A stretch of 64,000 nt of DNA from Rhodospirillales bacterium (GTDB lineage: Bacteria; Pseudomonadota; Alphaproteobacteria; Reyranellales; Reyranellaceae). Where the stretch lies: the NCBI GenBank assembly GCA_009377525.1, contig WHTW01000012.1, positions 1 through 64,000 on the forward strand, given 5' to 3'. The translations under genes and the position numbers were made by a program. Positions within the stretch are counted from its first letter, which is position 1. Each line of letters opens with the position of its first letter. The notes below the pieces were generated by a model. That model worked only from the letters and a program-made list of their open reading frames with translations. It was not told the DNA's origin and did not search any database. Shown here in pieces: positions 17,617 to 26,857 of this stretch.

Positions 17617-18262
17617 CCCAGATCTTCAGGGGATCTCCGATCTCGAAACCGGCGTCGAGGGCGGCGGCAAGCTCGCCGCCCGATTCGTAGCCGACCACCG
17701 GCAGGCGCGGAAATGTCCGACTGGCGAGCAGGATCAATGAACGCCAGACGGTGACGGCATCAGCCGCCTCGGCCACCACGTTGCTGAGACCGGCGACGCC
17801 GGCGGCACGATAGAGCATGCCGCCGGCCACCACGCTGAAGCCGCGCCGGCCAGTGAACATCGCAAAGTTCGGATCGTCGTAGGGCCAGGGCGCCTTGCCC
17901 TGGGTCTCGCGCTGCCATTCGATGTCGGTCGCCGAACTCCCGGTCGGCATTACGCTGCGGATCCACGACGCCTCCTGAAGCACGTCGAAGCCGCGGCGCG
18001 AGAGGTCGAGCGCCTGAAAGCTGTCCTTCACCGCCCAGCGGCCGGGCAGGTTCGACTTCTGCAGGACCTCGATATTGCTCAGTTGCTCGGCGATGGAGGC
18101 GTCGTCGTGCGCCAGGGTCACCGCGTTGGGATAGAAGCGCGGCACCTCCCGGGCATTGACCCACATGGGCGGCAGGAAGGTGCCGGGCCGCCCGTGCGCG
18201 CGGCAGACCGCGTCGCACCAATGCGCGTTGTTATGGGCGGCCGATGGGGTCCAGTTCTTCAG
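17600..18262 (-). CDS. GNAT-like protein, apparent CTG start
   Basis: About 220 residues. The C-terminal half ends in RLPVVGYESGGELAAALDAGFEIGDPLKIW, the usual last strands of a GNAT fold; an N-terminal WCDAVCRAHGRPG block is not recognised. No ATG, GTG or TTG is available in frame close to the start of similarity. A CTG at 18262 overlaps the stop of the upstream ABC permease as CTGA, mirroring the common ATGA overlap, so I place the start there. It is the last gene of the NEW3-ABC operon. The acetylated target is unknown. Confidence 0.6.
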   Translation of the reverse strand: MKNWTPSAAHNNAHWCDAVCRAHGRPGTFLPPMWVNAREVPRFYPNAVTLAHDDASIAEQLSNIEVLQKSNLPGRWAVKDSFQALDLSRRGFDVLQEASWIRSVMPTGSSATDIEWQRETQGKAPWPYDDPNFAMFTGRRGFSVVAGGMLYRAAGVAGLSNVVAEAADAVTVWRSLILLASRTFPRLPVVGYESGGELAAALDAGFEIGDPLKIWVRARD

Positions 18263-19230
18263 GCCCTTACTTCCTCGCGCTGGAAGACGATGTAGGCCAC
18301 CGTGAACAGCACGATCATGCCGGCGATCAGTCCGGTGAGCGGCGGCCAGATCAGGATCAGGCTCTGGTCGAGCGGCAGCGGCGCGCCCGGAATCGCTCCG
18401 CGCATCTGCATCGGCAGCATGAAGCCCAGGGAACGCGTCTCGGGATTGAGCAGCCCGACCACGGCCTCGCGGAACAAGATGTTGGGCGACAGCCGCTCCA
18501 AGGCCTGGCCCAGTTCGGCGACGGCAACCATCTGATCGATGGACGTGAACTGAGACGGCGTGAAGCCGACGGTGATGACCGAGGCGATCATCGGCCACAG
18601 AATAAGGAAGAAGAGCCACAGGCCGAGGCTGCAGAGCGCCGAGGTCGCCGTCGAGCGGAAGATCACCGAGAACAGCATCGCCACCGCCAGCCATACACCG
18701 CCATAGGCGATGGCCACGACCAGGAAGCCGATACCGCGCGCCACCTCGACGCCGCGCGGCGGCAGGCCGAGAAGCAGCAGCCCGGCGCCCAGCACGATCA
18801 GCCACAGCGCCACCAGCGCCACGGCGAGCGTGGCCAGGCCGCCCAGGAACTTGCCCAGCAGCAGCGCGTCGCGATAGAGCGGCTGCGACAGTACGCGTGA
18901 CAATGTCCGGCGGTTGAATTCGCTGTTGATGGAGTCGAAGCCGAGCCCGATCGCCATCAGCGGGATGATGAAGTTCAACGCTTCGATGAAGGACAGGCCG
19001 ACGCGTTCTGGCGTAACGGTGAAAATACGCAGGAACAGGTAGGGATCCGACACCACGACGTTGCGCAGGTCGTTCAGCGCGAACCCGACCGGCAAGGCGC
19101 CGAACACGATCACGAACAGCGTCAGCACCAGCATGCGGACGCTGCTCAGGTGATCGGACAGTTCCTTCATGAACACCGGGCGCAGGCCGGTGAACGGCGA
19201 GCCGGCGCGCCGCACGGCACTACGCGGCAT
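18259..19230 (-). CDS. ABC-2 type transporter permease
   Basis: 323 residues, about six membrane segments, with an N-terminal cytoplasmic lead. The block [34 protein letters not shown] is characteristic of NosY/ABC-2 permeases that export polymers, drugs or lipids. It overlaps the ATPase gene by 11 nt. With the NEW3-domain protein upstream it forms a NosFY-like exporter operon. The substrate is not determined. Confidence 0.85.
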   Translation of the reverse strand: MPRSAVRRAGSPFTGLRPVFMKELSDHLSSVRMLVLTLFVIVFGALPVGFALNDLRNVVVSDPYLFLRIFTVTPERVGLSFIEALNFIIPLMAIGLGFDSINSEFNRRTLSRVLSQPLYRDALLLGKFLGGLATLAVALVALWLIVLGAGLLLLGLPPRGVEVARGIGFLVVAIAYGGVWLAVAMLFSVIFRSTATSALCSLGLWLFFLILWPMIASVITVGFTPSQFTSIDQMVAVAELGQALERLSPNILFREAVVGLLNPETRSLGFMLPMQMRGAIPGAPLPLDQSLILIWPPLTGLIAGMIVLFTVAYIVFQREEVRA

Positions 19231-20173
19231 GGCGCGCCTCCTGGAAGTAGCGCGTGTAAACTTCTTCGAGACTGGGCTGGAGGTCGGCCAGTCGCGTCAG
19301 CGATCCGCCGGCCGAGACGATGCGCTGCGCCGCCGCCGCGCGCACGTCGCGGTCGGCCATGACCCGCCACGCGCCCCCTCCGCTCTCTTGAGGGCCCTCC
19401 GGCACGACGCTTTGCACGCCCTCGACGCCGCGCAACGCTGCGGCAACATCGATGCCTTGCGCCTCGACCAGGATGGGATGGCCCGCGCCCAGCACCTGGT
19501 TGGCGAGCTGCACCACCGTGCCCATCAGGGCGATCTTGCCTTTGTTGAACAGCGCCACGCGGTCGCAGACGCTCTGCACGCGATCGAGCAGGTGCGAGCT
19601 GAGCAGCACCGCCACGCCGGTCCTCTTCAGGCCGCGGATCATCTCCAGCAGCTCGAAGGTGGCGTGCGGATCCAGCCCCGAGGTCGGCTCGTCGAGGATC
19701 GCGACCTCGGCCTGCTTCATGACGATCTCGGCGATGCCCAGCCGCTGGCGCATGCCGCGTGAAAAAGTGGCGACGCGCTTATCGACAACGTCGGCCAGCT
19801 TGACGCTTTCCAGCGCCTCCATGATGCGGCGTCCAGCCTGCGAGCGCGGAATATCAAGAAGCCGCGCCGTATAGGCAAGGTTCTCGCGCGCCGTCAGATG
19901 GTCGTAGAAGCCGACCGAGTCCGGCAGGTAGCCGACGCGACGCTTGACCTCGAGCGGCTCGCGCACCGGATTGAAGCCCAGGACCTCGACCGAGCCGCCG
20001 CTGATCTCGGTCAGGCCCAGCATCATCAGGATGGCCGTGGTCTTGCCCGCGCCGTTCGGCCCGAGCAGGCCGAAGATCTCGCCGCGATGGATCTCGAGGT
20101 CGATGGCGTCGACGGCGCGCTGGCTGCCATAGAGCTTCAGCAGCCCGCGCGCCTCGATGACGTTGTCAGCCAT
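19220..20173 (-). CDS. ABC transporter ATP-binding protein
   Basis: 317 residues. Walker [10 protein letters not shown], signature [10 protein letters not shown], Walker [13 protein letters not shown] and the switch His in LSSHLL are all intact. The C-terminal extension from about 220 is the DUF4162-like accessory part seen in ABC-2 ATPases. It powers the adjacent permease at the inner membrane. It lies 10 nt downstream of the NEW3 gene. Confidence 0.9.
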   Translation of the reverse strand: MADNVIEARGLLKLYGSQRAVDAIDLEIHRGEIFGLLGPNGAGKTTAILMMLGLTEISGGSVEVLGFNPVREPLEVKRRVGYLPDSVGFYDHLTARENLAYTARLLDIPRSQAGRRIMEALESVKLADVVDKRVATFSRGMRQRLGIAEIVMKQAEVAILDEPTSGLDPHATFELLEMIRGLKRTGVAVLLSSHLLDRVQSVCDRVALFNKGKIALMGTVVQLANQVLGAGHPILVEAQGIDVAAALRGVEGVQSVVPEGPQESGGGAWRVMADRDVRAAAAQRIVSAGGSLTRLADLQPSLEEVYTRYFQEARHAA

Positions 20174-20183
20174 TGTCGCCCGT

Positions 20184-21347
20184 TCAGCGCCGGCCGAAGC
20201 GCGCGACGGCGCCCAGCAGGACCAGCAGGGCGACGGCGATGATGCCGACGCCGACGATGCCCCACAGGGTCGAGGTGGTGACGGTGATGCGGAAGTCGGC
20301 CGACGCCGATTCGCCCCGCCCGTTGGCGCGGAACGAGGCCACGTAGTCGCCGGCGATCGCCTTGTCGGCCGGCGTCACCACCACAGCCACGTCTTTCTTC
20401 TCGTTGGGCGCGAGGCTCGGGATGGTCTTGGGGTTGAACTCGACCTTCCAGTTGGTCGGCACCGTCCCCGACATCTCGACTTCCTCGATCGGCGCGGTGC
20501 CGTCGTTGGCAAGCACGAGCGTATAGGTCGACGACTTGCCGACCTCGGCCTCGCCCGACAGGCGACCGTCCCTGGTCGAGAGCGCGAGCCGTCCCTGGCC
20601 GCTCACCTGCAGCGTCACACGCAGTTCGGCCGTGGCACCTTCCGACGCCACCTTGACCAGCACCGGATAGTCGCCCGCCTTGACGTCACGCGGCGGCGTC
20701 ACCTTCACCTTGATGTCCTTGGTCTGGCCGGCCTCGATCGGGATCGAGCTGATCTCGTTGGAGCCGAAGCCTTCGGTGAAGGTGGTCTGGAAGTTGGCCG
20801 GCCCCTGCGCCGACAGCGCCACGGTCAGGTCCTTGCCGCTGTCGTTGCCGACGGTGATGGTGTACTCGAAGGCCGAGCGCGGCGTGCCGCGCAGCGACGG
20901 CAGGCGCGACTTGATGCTGAGCTTGGCCGGCGTCTCGGTGCCGACGGTGAGCGTGAGCGGCAGCTCGACCGATTGGGCGATCGGCCCCTTGGCGCTGATC
21001 AGGACCTTGCTCGATCCAGGCTTGGCATCCTTCGGCACCTCGACGCGAAGCTGCAGGCCGACGTCCTGGTTGACGCCCGGCATCGCCGCCGCGACGGGCT
21101 GGCCGCCGCCCAGGATGTCGATCTTCCAGCCGGCCGGCACGTCCTTGAGCGCGAGCGCCACCGGCTCGGGCGGCAGCCCGGCGTTGGTGAGCTTCAGTCG
21201 AATGGTCGTGACCTCACCGGCGCGGACGGTTTGCGAAGGATAGTCCGTGGTCAGGAACAGGCCCTTGGGCGTATCGCCCTGGGCGAAGCCGGTCCCGGCG
21301 ACCAGGGTCGCAAAGAGGACGGCCAGCACGGCAGTCAGGCAACGCAT
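20184..21347 (-). CDS. NEW3-domain membrane-anchored extracytoplasmic protein
   Basis: 387 residues: an N-terminal signal peptide cleaved near GTGFAQG, three or more Ig-like NEW3 repeats, and a single C-terminal membrane helix ending in basic residues (ARFGRR). The NEW3 repeats show as recurring [19 protein letters not shown] and [20 protein letters not shown] patterns. Such COG1470-type proteins sit beside ABC-2 exporters and probably handle substrate on the outer face of the inner membrane. It is the first gene of the operon with the ATPase, permease and GNAT-like genes. Confidence 0.8.
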   Translation of the reverse strand: MRCLTAVLAVLFATLVAGTGFAQGDTPKGLFLTTDYPSQTVRAGEVTTIRLKLTNAGLPPEPVALALKDVPAGWKIDILGGGQPVAAAMPGVNQDVGLQLRVEVPKDAKPGSSKVLISAKGPIAQSVELPLTLTVGTETPAKLSIKSRLPSLRGTPRSAFEYTITVGNDSGKDLTVALSAQGPANFQTTFTEGFGSNEISSIPIEAGQTKDIKVKVTPPRDVKAGDYPVLVKVASEGATAELRVTLQVSGQGRLALSTRDGRLSGEAEVGKSSTYTLVLANDGTAPIEEVEMSGTVPTNWKVEFNPKTIPSLAPNEKKDVAVVVTPADKAIAGDYVASFRANGRGESASADFRITVTTSTLWGIVGVGIIAVALLVLLGAVARFGRR

Positions 21348-21363
21348 CGTAAAAGTCTCCGGA

Positions 21364-21981
21364 TCAGGCGGCCGCGCTGGGGCGGGCCTTCATGCGGCCG
21401 TACCAGGCGGTGAGGTTCTTGCAATCGGCCGACAGCGGCTGGCCGACCTGGCCCATGAAGTCGACCATGGCGAACAGCATGATGTCGGCCATGGTGAGCT
21501 TGTCGCCGGCAACGAAAGGCTTGGCGCCCATCAAGCCGTCGAGCCACTTGAGCTTGTCCTGCGCCGTGGCCTTCAGGCCATCGGCCGCCTCGGGAATGCA
21601 GCGGACGCGGTTCTCGAACAGTTTCAGTCCTTGCGAGAAGCGGAACCCGTTGAGTGCAGGCTCGGCGATGTTGAGGTCGATGCGGCGCGTCCACATGCGC
21701 GTCTTGGCGCGCTCCTCCGGCGTGCCGCCGATCAGCGACGGCGTGTCCTTCTTCTTCTCGTCGACGTACTCGCAGATCGCCGTGATCTCGGCCAGCACGG
21801 TGCCGTCATCAAGCTCCAGCGCCGGGCACTGGCCGGCCGGGTTGACTTTGGTCGCGTAGGGCTCGCGGCGGTTCTCGCCGCCGCGCAGGTCGATCTCGAC
21901 CTTGGGTACGTCGAAGCCCTTCTCGGCCATGAACATGCGAACCATGCGCGGGTTGGGCCCGACGGAGTTGTAGAGTTTCAT
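21364..21981 (-). CDS. Glutathione S-transferase family protein
   Basis: 205 residues from ATG 21981, chosen for the GGGAGGAGTCAA directly upstream and because MKLYNSVGPNPRMVRMF is the canonical GST beginning. The glutathione-binding segment KVNPAGQCPALELDDGTVLAEITAICEYV is intact, and the C-terminal domain has KLTMADIMLFAMVDF. A detoxification role is inferred; the substrate is unknown. Confidence 0.85.
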   Translation of the reverse strand: MKLYNSVGPNPRMVRMFMAEKGFDVPKVEIDLRGGENRREPYATKVNPAGQCPALELDDGTVLAEITAICEYVDEKKKDTPSLIGGTPEERAKTRMWTRRIDLNIAEPALNGFRFSQGLKLFENRVRCIPEAADGLKATAQDKLKWLDGLMGAKPFVAGDKLTMADIMLFAMVDFMGQVGQPLSADCKNLTAWYGRMKARPSAAA

Positions 21982-22050
21982 TTGACTCCTCCCTTGAGCG
22001 GCGCAAGCGCTATCAATCAGCCGCCTGCCGGTCAACAGGCAGGCCCCTCG

Positions 22051-23073
22051 TCAACGCCACGGTTCGACCAAAATCTTGGTGTGGCGCTCGGGATTGGCCA
22101 GCTCGACGAAGGCATCCTTCACGCCCTCGAGCCCGACCTTGCCGGTGATCAACGCCTGGCCGTCGACCTGCCCTTCGGCCAGCAGGCGCAGACAGCGGGC
22201 GAACTCCTCGGGCGTGTAGCCAAGCACGAACTGCAGAGCGAGCTCCTTGACGATTCCGAAGAACGGCTCGATGCGGTCGGGCTCCATGCAGACGCCGGCA
22301 ACGACGATGCGGGCGTCTCGCGGTGCGGCTTCGAAGATCTGCTGCAGCAGGCCAGGCACGCCCACGCATTCGAAGATCACCGCGCGGCGGCCGACCGGCA
22401 ACTTGGCGTAAGGCGTCTCCTTGGACGGATCGATTACGATATCGGCGCCCATCTTGGCCGCAAGCTCGCGCCGCTTGGGCGAGAAGTCGGCGGCGATGAT
22501 CGGCCGGACGCCTTTCAGGCGCAGCCCGACGATGGCGGCGAGCCCGACCGGCCCGCAGCCCACGACCAGAGGGACGTCGTCGCGGGCCAGCGCCGCCTTC
22601 TCCACCGCATGGATACCGACGGCCAACGGCTCGGTCAGCGCGGCATGGTCCGCGGGAAGGCCGTTGGGCACTTCCAGGAGCAGAGGTGCAGCCAGCACCA
22701 TGCGCTCGGCGTAGCCGCCCGGATACTCGTTGGAATAGCCGACAGTGGTGCGCACGTCTCCGCCCAACGGCATGACCGGCATCGACACGGCACGCGCGCC
22801 AGGCCGCAAGCGGCGCTCGGTGTCGGGACCGTAATCCAGCACCTCGCAGCAGAATTCGTGGCCGAACACGACGTCACGCGAGAGATCCATGGCAACCCGG
22901 CCGGACACGCGCTTCGACATCTCGACCATGCGCGGCGCGTGCTGGGCGGCATGCAGGTCCGAGCCGCAGATGCCGCAGGCCAGCGTCTTGACCAGAACCT
23001 GGCCCGCCGCGGGCTTTGGCTCAGGAATATCACCGACGACAATGTCGCCAGCACGGAAGATCGCCGCCTTCAT
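22051..23073 (-). CDS. Zinc-dependent alcohol dehydrogenase (MDR superfamily)
   Basis: 340 residues. The catalytic zinc ligand region LACGICGSDLHA and the GHEFCCEVLDYG block (normally GHE) are present. The Rossmann motif is VVGCGPVGLAAIVGLRLKGV with an acidic-free end (AADFSPKR). The usual structural-zinc four-Cys loop is missing, as in threonine- or sorbitol-type subgroups. It oxidises an unknown alcohol with NAD(P). The start overlaps the stop of the upstream alpha/beta hydrolase gene (ATGA), so they work in one pathway. Confidence 0.8.
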   Translation of the reverse strand: MKAAIFRAGDIVVGDIPEPKPAAGQVLVKTLACGICGSDLHAAQHAPRMVEMSKRVSGRVAMDLSRDVVFGHEFCCEVLDYGPDTERRLRPGARAVSMPVMPLGGDVRTTVGYSNEYPGGYAERMVLAAPLLLEVPNGLPADHAALTEPLAVGIHAVEKAALARDDVPLVVGCGPVGLAAIVGLRLKGVRPIIAADFSPKRRELAAKMGADIVIDPSKETPYAKLPVGRRAVIFECVGVPGLLQQIFEAAPRDARIVVAGVCMEPDRIEPFFGIVKELALQFVLGYTPEEFARCLRLLAEGQVDGQALITGKVGLEGVKDAFVELANPERHTKILVEPWR

Positions 23074-23957
23074 TTGATGAACTCCGCCGTCGTCGTGAGG
23101 AAATCGTGCAGCCGGTCATGATGCACCCAGTGGCCGGCCTGGTCGAACTCCACGACCTCGGCATTCCTGAAGTGTTTTAGGCGACCGTCCTTCTCTGGAT
23201 TGGAGGCCCAGCTCTCCTTGCCGTAGATCAACATCGTCGGGCAGGTGATCTCCGACCACAGCTCCTCGATGGCGCGGTAGCTCATGTCGTAGGGCGGCCA
23301 AGTGCGGACGTAGTTGTCGAATTTCCAGCTATAAGTGCCGTCCTCGTTCTGGTTGACGCCCTGCTGCGTGAGATGCCGCGCCTGCTCGGCCGATAGATGC
23401 GCGTTCTCCGCCTGCATGCGCTTGAAGGCGTCCTCGATGGTGGGATAGCGCCGCGGCTGGCGGCCGGAGAGCTTGCGCTGCTCGCCGACCCATTCGCGCA
23501 TGCGCTCGCCCATCGTCTTGTTGCCGCGCTCGGCGATCGCCTTGGGTGACGGGCCCAGCCCCTCGATGGCGACCAGCTTGCGCACCTTGTCGGGAAAGAT
23601 TCCGGCATAGCGCAGGCAGATGTTACCGCCCAAGGAATGGGCAACGATGGTCACCGGCGCCAGCCCCTGTTGATGGATGAGCTGGTCGAGGTCGTAGATG
23701 TAGGACGACATGGCGTAGTTGCCGTCAGGCGACCACTGGCTGTCGCCGTGCCCGCGCAGGTCGGGGCAGATGATGTGCCAATCGTCGCGCAGCGCCTGGG
23801 CCACCCAGTCCCAGTTGCGACAATGGTCACGGCCGCCATGCACCAGCAGGAGCGGCGGGGCTTCGGGATTGCCCCAGTCGACATAGTGAAGACGCAGGCG
23901 TTGGGAGAAATAGTGCCGGGAGGTCGGGCCCGGCATGCCGTTGAGAGAGGAGGTCAT
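23070..23957 (-). CDS. Alpha/beta-fold hydrolase
   Basis: 295 residues from ATG 23957. The oxyanion segment LLLVHGGRDHCRNW, the nucleophile elbow VAHSLGGNICLRY (Ser), and a late His in QAGHWVHHDRL are all visible, so the triad is likely intact. Hydrolysis of an ester, epoxide or C-C bond is possible; substrate unknown. It is translationally coupled to the downstream alcohol dehydrogenase. Confidence 0.85.
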   Translation of the reverse strand: MTSSLNGMPGPTSRHYFSQRLRLHYVDWGNPEAPPLLLVHGGRDHCRNWDWVAQALRDDWHIICPDLRGHGDSQWSPDGNYAMSSYIYDLDQLIHQQGLAPVTIVAHSLGGNICLRYAGIFPDKVRKLVAIEGLGPSPKAIAERGNKTMGERMREWVGEQRKLSGRQPRRYPTIEDAFKRMQAENAHLSAEQARHLTQQGVNQNEDGTYSWKFDNYVRTWPPYDMSYRAIEELWSEITCPTMLIYGKESWASNPEKDGRLKHFRNAEVVEFDQAGHWVHHDRLHDFLTTTAEFIK

Positions 23958-24310
23958 GAGCCCTGTATAGACTGGCGTTCCAGACGGGTTAATCCCCAGC
24001 CTGCGGCTCGTCGGCTGGCACGGTGGTCTATGTCTGCGCAATAACTACGGTTTAACACAATGTCAAGAGAATTACTACAGTATGGCCAGGCCGACGGATC
24101 ACATAATTCTTTCGCACCGTATAGGGGTCGCGATAGGGGTCGCGACGCCCTCGCGGCGATCGATGGAGACACAATCCTTAGTGCCTCGATCGATCACAAC
24201 GCCGGTCGGTGCAGGCAGTGCTGTCAATCTTGCCGACCCGGGCCCGCCTCGCGAAGGCGGTTCCTGGGTTCAAGTCGACCGCTGTCGACGCGACCACCGA
24301 AGCCGATCTT
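23958..24310. other. Gene-poor intergenic stretch with a 12-bp tandem duplication
   Basis: No supported gene. ATAGGGGTCGCG occurs twice in direct tandem (24121-24132, 24133-24144). The stretch 24040-24115 is clearly more AT-rich than the surroundings. It leads into a decayed parD gene. Confidence 0.5.
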
Positions 24311-24507
24311 GCCAAATTTACCATAGCCGCGCTTTGCCACCTGCCACGAGCAGCGAATATGTCCACGAGCTGATCCGCGCCGATCAGGATCGGGAACGTT
24401 TGCGCAAGCTCCTGCTCGATGGCGCTGCATCGAAGGCCACGGCCGGGGTCGACAAAAGACATTTCGGCAGCCTCGGGAACCGGGTTCGTCAAGCCAAGGG
24501 CAGGTGA
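24311..24507 (+). pseudogene. Remnant of a ParD-type antitoxin gene
   Basis: The C-terminal half of a ParD/CopG-like antitoxin is readable from about 24343 (ATSSEYVHELIRADQDRERLRKL, which I cite only in part as SEYVHELIRADQDR), ending at 24507. Just upstream, in another frame from 24311, AKFTIA matches the usual ParD beginning but without a Met codon. The middle 25 or so residues are missing and the frames do not join, so this is decayed. No ParE toxin follows before the IclR gene. It is a scar of an old toxin-antitoxin module. Confidence 0.6.
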
Positions 24508-24580
24508 GCAAGCAGCCGGTCCGGTTTCCGCCAGTAAAAGATCGAGGGACTGATTAGGGAACCGACCTGTAGTGCTCCTG

Positions 24581-25381
24581 TCAGACCAGCCGCTCCTTGA
24601 GCGCCGCCGCTTCCCTTAGGAGTAGAGGCAGATAGTCCGCGATCATCGCCTTGGCCGACACCTGCTCGGGCTGCACGCCGATATTGAGGGCCGCCACAGC
24701 CTTGCCGTCGAAACGGACCAGCGGCACGGCGATCGAGCGGATGCCGATTTCGGCCTCCTGGTCGGCGAGCGCATAGCCCTTCTTGCGGACATCGAGGATC
24801 AGGCGGCGGATCTCGGGCTTGGACACCACGGTCTGCCGCGTGAAGCGGACCGGCTTCAACTGCGCAAGGAAGGCGTCGAGCTCGACATCGGGCATGGCGC
24901 TGGCCAATACGCGGCCGAGCGCGCTGCAGAACACCGGCAGGCGATAGCCGACGCCGAGGCCGACCGACGGCGGCCGCGCCGGCACGGCGCGCGCGATCAT
25001 CACCGCCTCCTCGCCGTCCCGCACCGCCACAGAGCAGGAGGCGCCGACCTGACGGCACAGGCGTTCGCAAACCGGCTGCAGGATGCTCGGCACGGGATCG
25101 GACGAGAGATAGGCGATCGCGAGCTTCAGGATGCGCGGCGTCAGCCGGAACAGCCGGCCGTCGGCCTCCAGGTAGCCGAGCGCCACAAGCGTCGCCAGCG
25201 CCCGCCGCACCGTGGCGCGCGGCAGGTCGACGGCGCGGGCCACGTCGCTCAGCGTCATCTGCCGGCGCTGGTCGTCAAAGGCGCCGATGACGCTGAGCCC
25301 GCGCGCCAGGGCCTCGGAGAAATCGGCCGCGTCGGCGCGCTGGGCGCGCTTCTCGGCATCTTGCGGACGCAGTCTGCTCAT
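24581..25381 (-). CDS. IclR-family transcriptional regulator
   Basis: 266 residues from ATG 25381. An upstream in-frame ATG (25432) lies inside the -10 box of its own promoter and is rejected. The winged helix is MTLSDVARAVDLPRATVRRALATLVALGYL; the effector domain carries SVAVRDGEEAVMIAR and YPLPV-like YRLPVFCSALGRVLAS plus GYALADQEAEIGIRSIAVPL, as in PcaR/PobR-type regulators. It probably controls the divergent Rieske/ligase operon in response to an aromatic or carboxylate effector. A palindrome in the shared promoter is the likely binding site. Confidence 0.9.
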   Translation of the reverse strand: MSRLRPQDAEKRAQRADAADFSEALARGLSVIGAFDDQRRQMTLSDVARAVDLPRATVRRALATLVALGYLEADGRLFRLTPRILKLAIAYLSSDPVPSILQPVCERLCRQVGASCSVAVRDGEEAVMIARAVPARPPSVGLGVGYRLPVFCSALGRVLASAMPDVELDAFLAQLKPVRFTRQTVVSKPEIRRLILDVRKKGYALADQEAEIGIRSIAVPLVRFDGKAVAALNIGVQPEQVSAKAMIADYLPLLLREAAALKERLV

Positions 25382-25430
25382 GCGCTGCTCATGGGGCCTT
25401 GCCAGGAAAAGGCGGATTGCTGAATAATCC

Positions 25431-25459
25431 ATTATAGAACGAATGTTCGTTAATGTAAC
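25431..25459 (-). promoter_or_regulatory. Promoter of the IclR gene
   Basis: GTTACA (25459-25454), 17-nt spacer, perfect TATAAT (25436-25431) on the minus strand. The palindromic operator lies wholly within the spacer, implying autorepression. Confidence 0.6.
25438..25451. promoter_or_regulatory. Palindromic operator, probable IclR-family binding site
   Basis: AACGAA-TG-TTCGTT, a perfect 6-bp inverted repeat with a 2-bp centre, lies between the divergent IclR and Rieske genes. It overlaps both promoters. The size and form suit an IclR dimer site; binding is inferred. Confidence 0.65.
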
Positions 25460-25479
25460 ACTCTGTCTTGGCCTATAGT
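25450..25479 (+). promoter_or_regulatory. Probable promoter of the Rieske oxygenase operon
   Basis: TTAATG (25450-25455), 18-nt spacer, TATAGT (25474-25479), about 21 nt upstream of the ATG. The -35 box overlaps the right arm of the palindrome. Confidence 0.45.
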
Positions 25480-25500
25480 CGGCCAGAGGGCAGCCACACC

Positions 25501-26850
25501 ATGATGAGCCACGAGCAAAACGACCTGATCACCCGCGTCGGACCCGGCACCAAGTGCGGCGCGCTGATGCGCCACTACTGGCATCCGGTGGCGCTTGCCG
25601 ACGAGTTGCCCGACGAGCGGCCGGCCAAGGCCGTGCGCGTGCTGGGCCAGGATTTCGTGCTGTTCCGCGACGAGCGCGGGCGACACGGCCTGCTCGATCG
25701 GGGCTGCCCGCATCGCGGCGCTGACCTCGCCTACGGCCGGCTCGAGGATGCCGGGCTGCGCTGCCTGTTCCACGGCTGGCTGTTCGACGTCGACGGCAAG
25801 TGCCTGGAGACTCCGGCCGAGCCCGACGGCAGCGTGCTCTGCCAGCGCGTGCGCCAGAAGAGCTATCCGGTCGTGGTCAAGAACGGGATCATCTTCGCCT
25901 ACTTGGGCCCCATCAATGTGCAAGGGGGCGAGGCCCCGGCCTTCCCCGACTTCGACTGCTTCCTGGCGCCCGCCACCCACGCCTTCGCCTTCAAAGGCCT
26001 GATCGACTGCAACTGGCTGCAGGCGCTGGAAGTGGGCATCGATCCCGCCCACGCCTCCTACCTGCATCGCTTCTACGAGGACGAGGATCCGTCGGGCGAC
26101 GCCTACGGCAAGCAGTTCCGCGCCAACTCCGCCGATTCGAACATCCCGATGAGCCGCATGATGCGCGAGCACGCGCGGCCGACCATCGACGTCGAGGGCA
26201 CCGACTACGGGCTGCGCCTGTTCACGCTGCGCAGGATCAGCGAGAAGCACACGCACGTGCGGGTGACCAACCTCGTCTTCCCCTACGCCTTCGTGATCCC
26301 GATGAGCACGGAGATAACCATCACCCAGTGGCATGTGCCGATCGACGATGAGTCCTGCTACTGGTACGCGATCTTCACCAGCTTCGGTAAGCCGGTCGAT
26401 CACCAGCAGATGCGCGAGCAAAGGCTTCAGCTCTACGAGCTGCCGGACTACAAGCCTCGGATCGGCCGGCAGAACAACTACGGCTACAATATCGCCGAGC
26501 AGAAGACCCAGACCTTCACCGGCATGGGCTTCGACATCAACGTGCACGACCAATGGGCGATCGAGAGCCAGGGCCAGATCCAGGACCGCACGCGCGAGCA
26601 TCTGGGTTACAGCGACAAGGCGATCATCGCCTATCGCCGCCTGCTGCTCTCGGCGATCGGCCAGGTGGGTCGTGGCGAGAAACCGCCGATGTGGCTCGAC
26701 CCGGCGCGGGCGGCCACCATTCTCGGGCCGGCGACCGTCGACGGCATGGGCCCGACCGAGGGTTGGGAGTCCTACTGGAAGGAGTTCGACGAGCGGCGCC
26801 GCAAGGAGTCGAGCTGGGCCGCCAATACGCGCTCGCCTCTGGTGGCGTAG
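25501..26850 (+). CDS. Rieske [2Fe-2S] aromatic-ring-hydroxylating oxygenase, alpha subunit
   Basis: 449 residues from the ATG pair at 25501. The N-terminal Rieske centre has CPHRGADL and CLFHGWLFDVDG (Cys-x-His, Cys-x2-His). The catalytic domain carries the non-haem iron 2-His-1-carboxylate motif in EVGIDPAHASYLHR. It is similar in layout to phthalate 4,5-dioxygenase-type oxygenases that use a separate reductase. No ferredoxin or reductase gene is nearby, so electrons must come from elsewhere. It precedes a glutamine-synthetase-like ligase by 7 nt, which suggests an amine or carboxylate substrate activated by gamma-glutamylation. It faces an IclR regulator. Confidence 0.9.
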   Translation: MMSHEQNDLITRVGPGTKCGALMRHYWHPVALADELPDERPAKAVRVLGQDFVLFRDERGRHGLLDRGCPHRGADLAYGRLEDAGLRCLFHGWLFDVDGKCLETPAEPDGSVLCQRVRQKSYPVVVKNGIIFAYLGPINVQGGEAPAFPDFDCFLAPATHAFAFKGLIDCNWLQALEVGIDPAHASYLHRFYEDEDPSGDAYGKQFRANSADSNIPMSRMMREHARPTIDVEGTDYGLRLFTLRRISEKHTHVRVTNLVFPYAFVIPMSTEITITQWHVPIDDESCYWYAIFTSFGKPVDHQQMREQRLQLYELPDYKPRIGRQNNYGYNIAEQKTQTFTGMGFDINVHDQWAIESQGQIQDRTREHLGYSDKAIIAYRRLLLSAIGQVGRGEKPPMWLDPARAATILGPATVDGMGPTEGWESYWKEFDERRRKESSWAANTRSPLVA

Positions 26851-26857
26851 CCTCAGC

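Noticed and set aside
21247..23121. 624-codon open frame opposite the GST and alcohol dehydrogenase genes
   Set aside because: Shadow of conserved minus-strand genes; no motif, no ribosome-binding site, His/Arg/Asp-biased composition.
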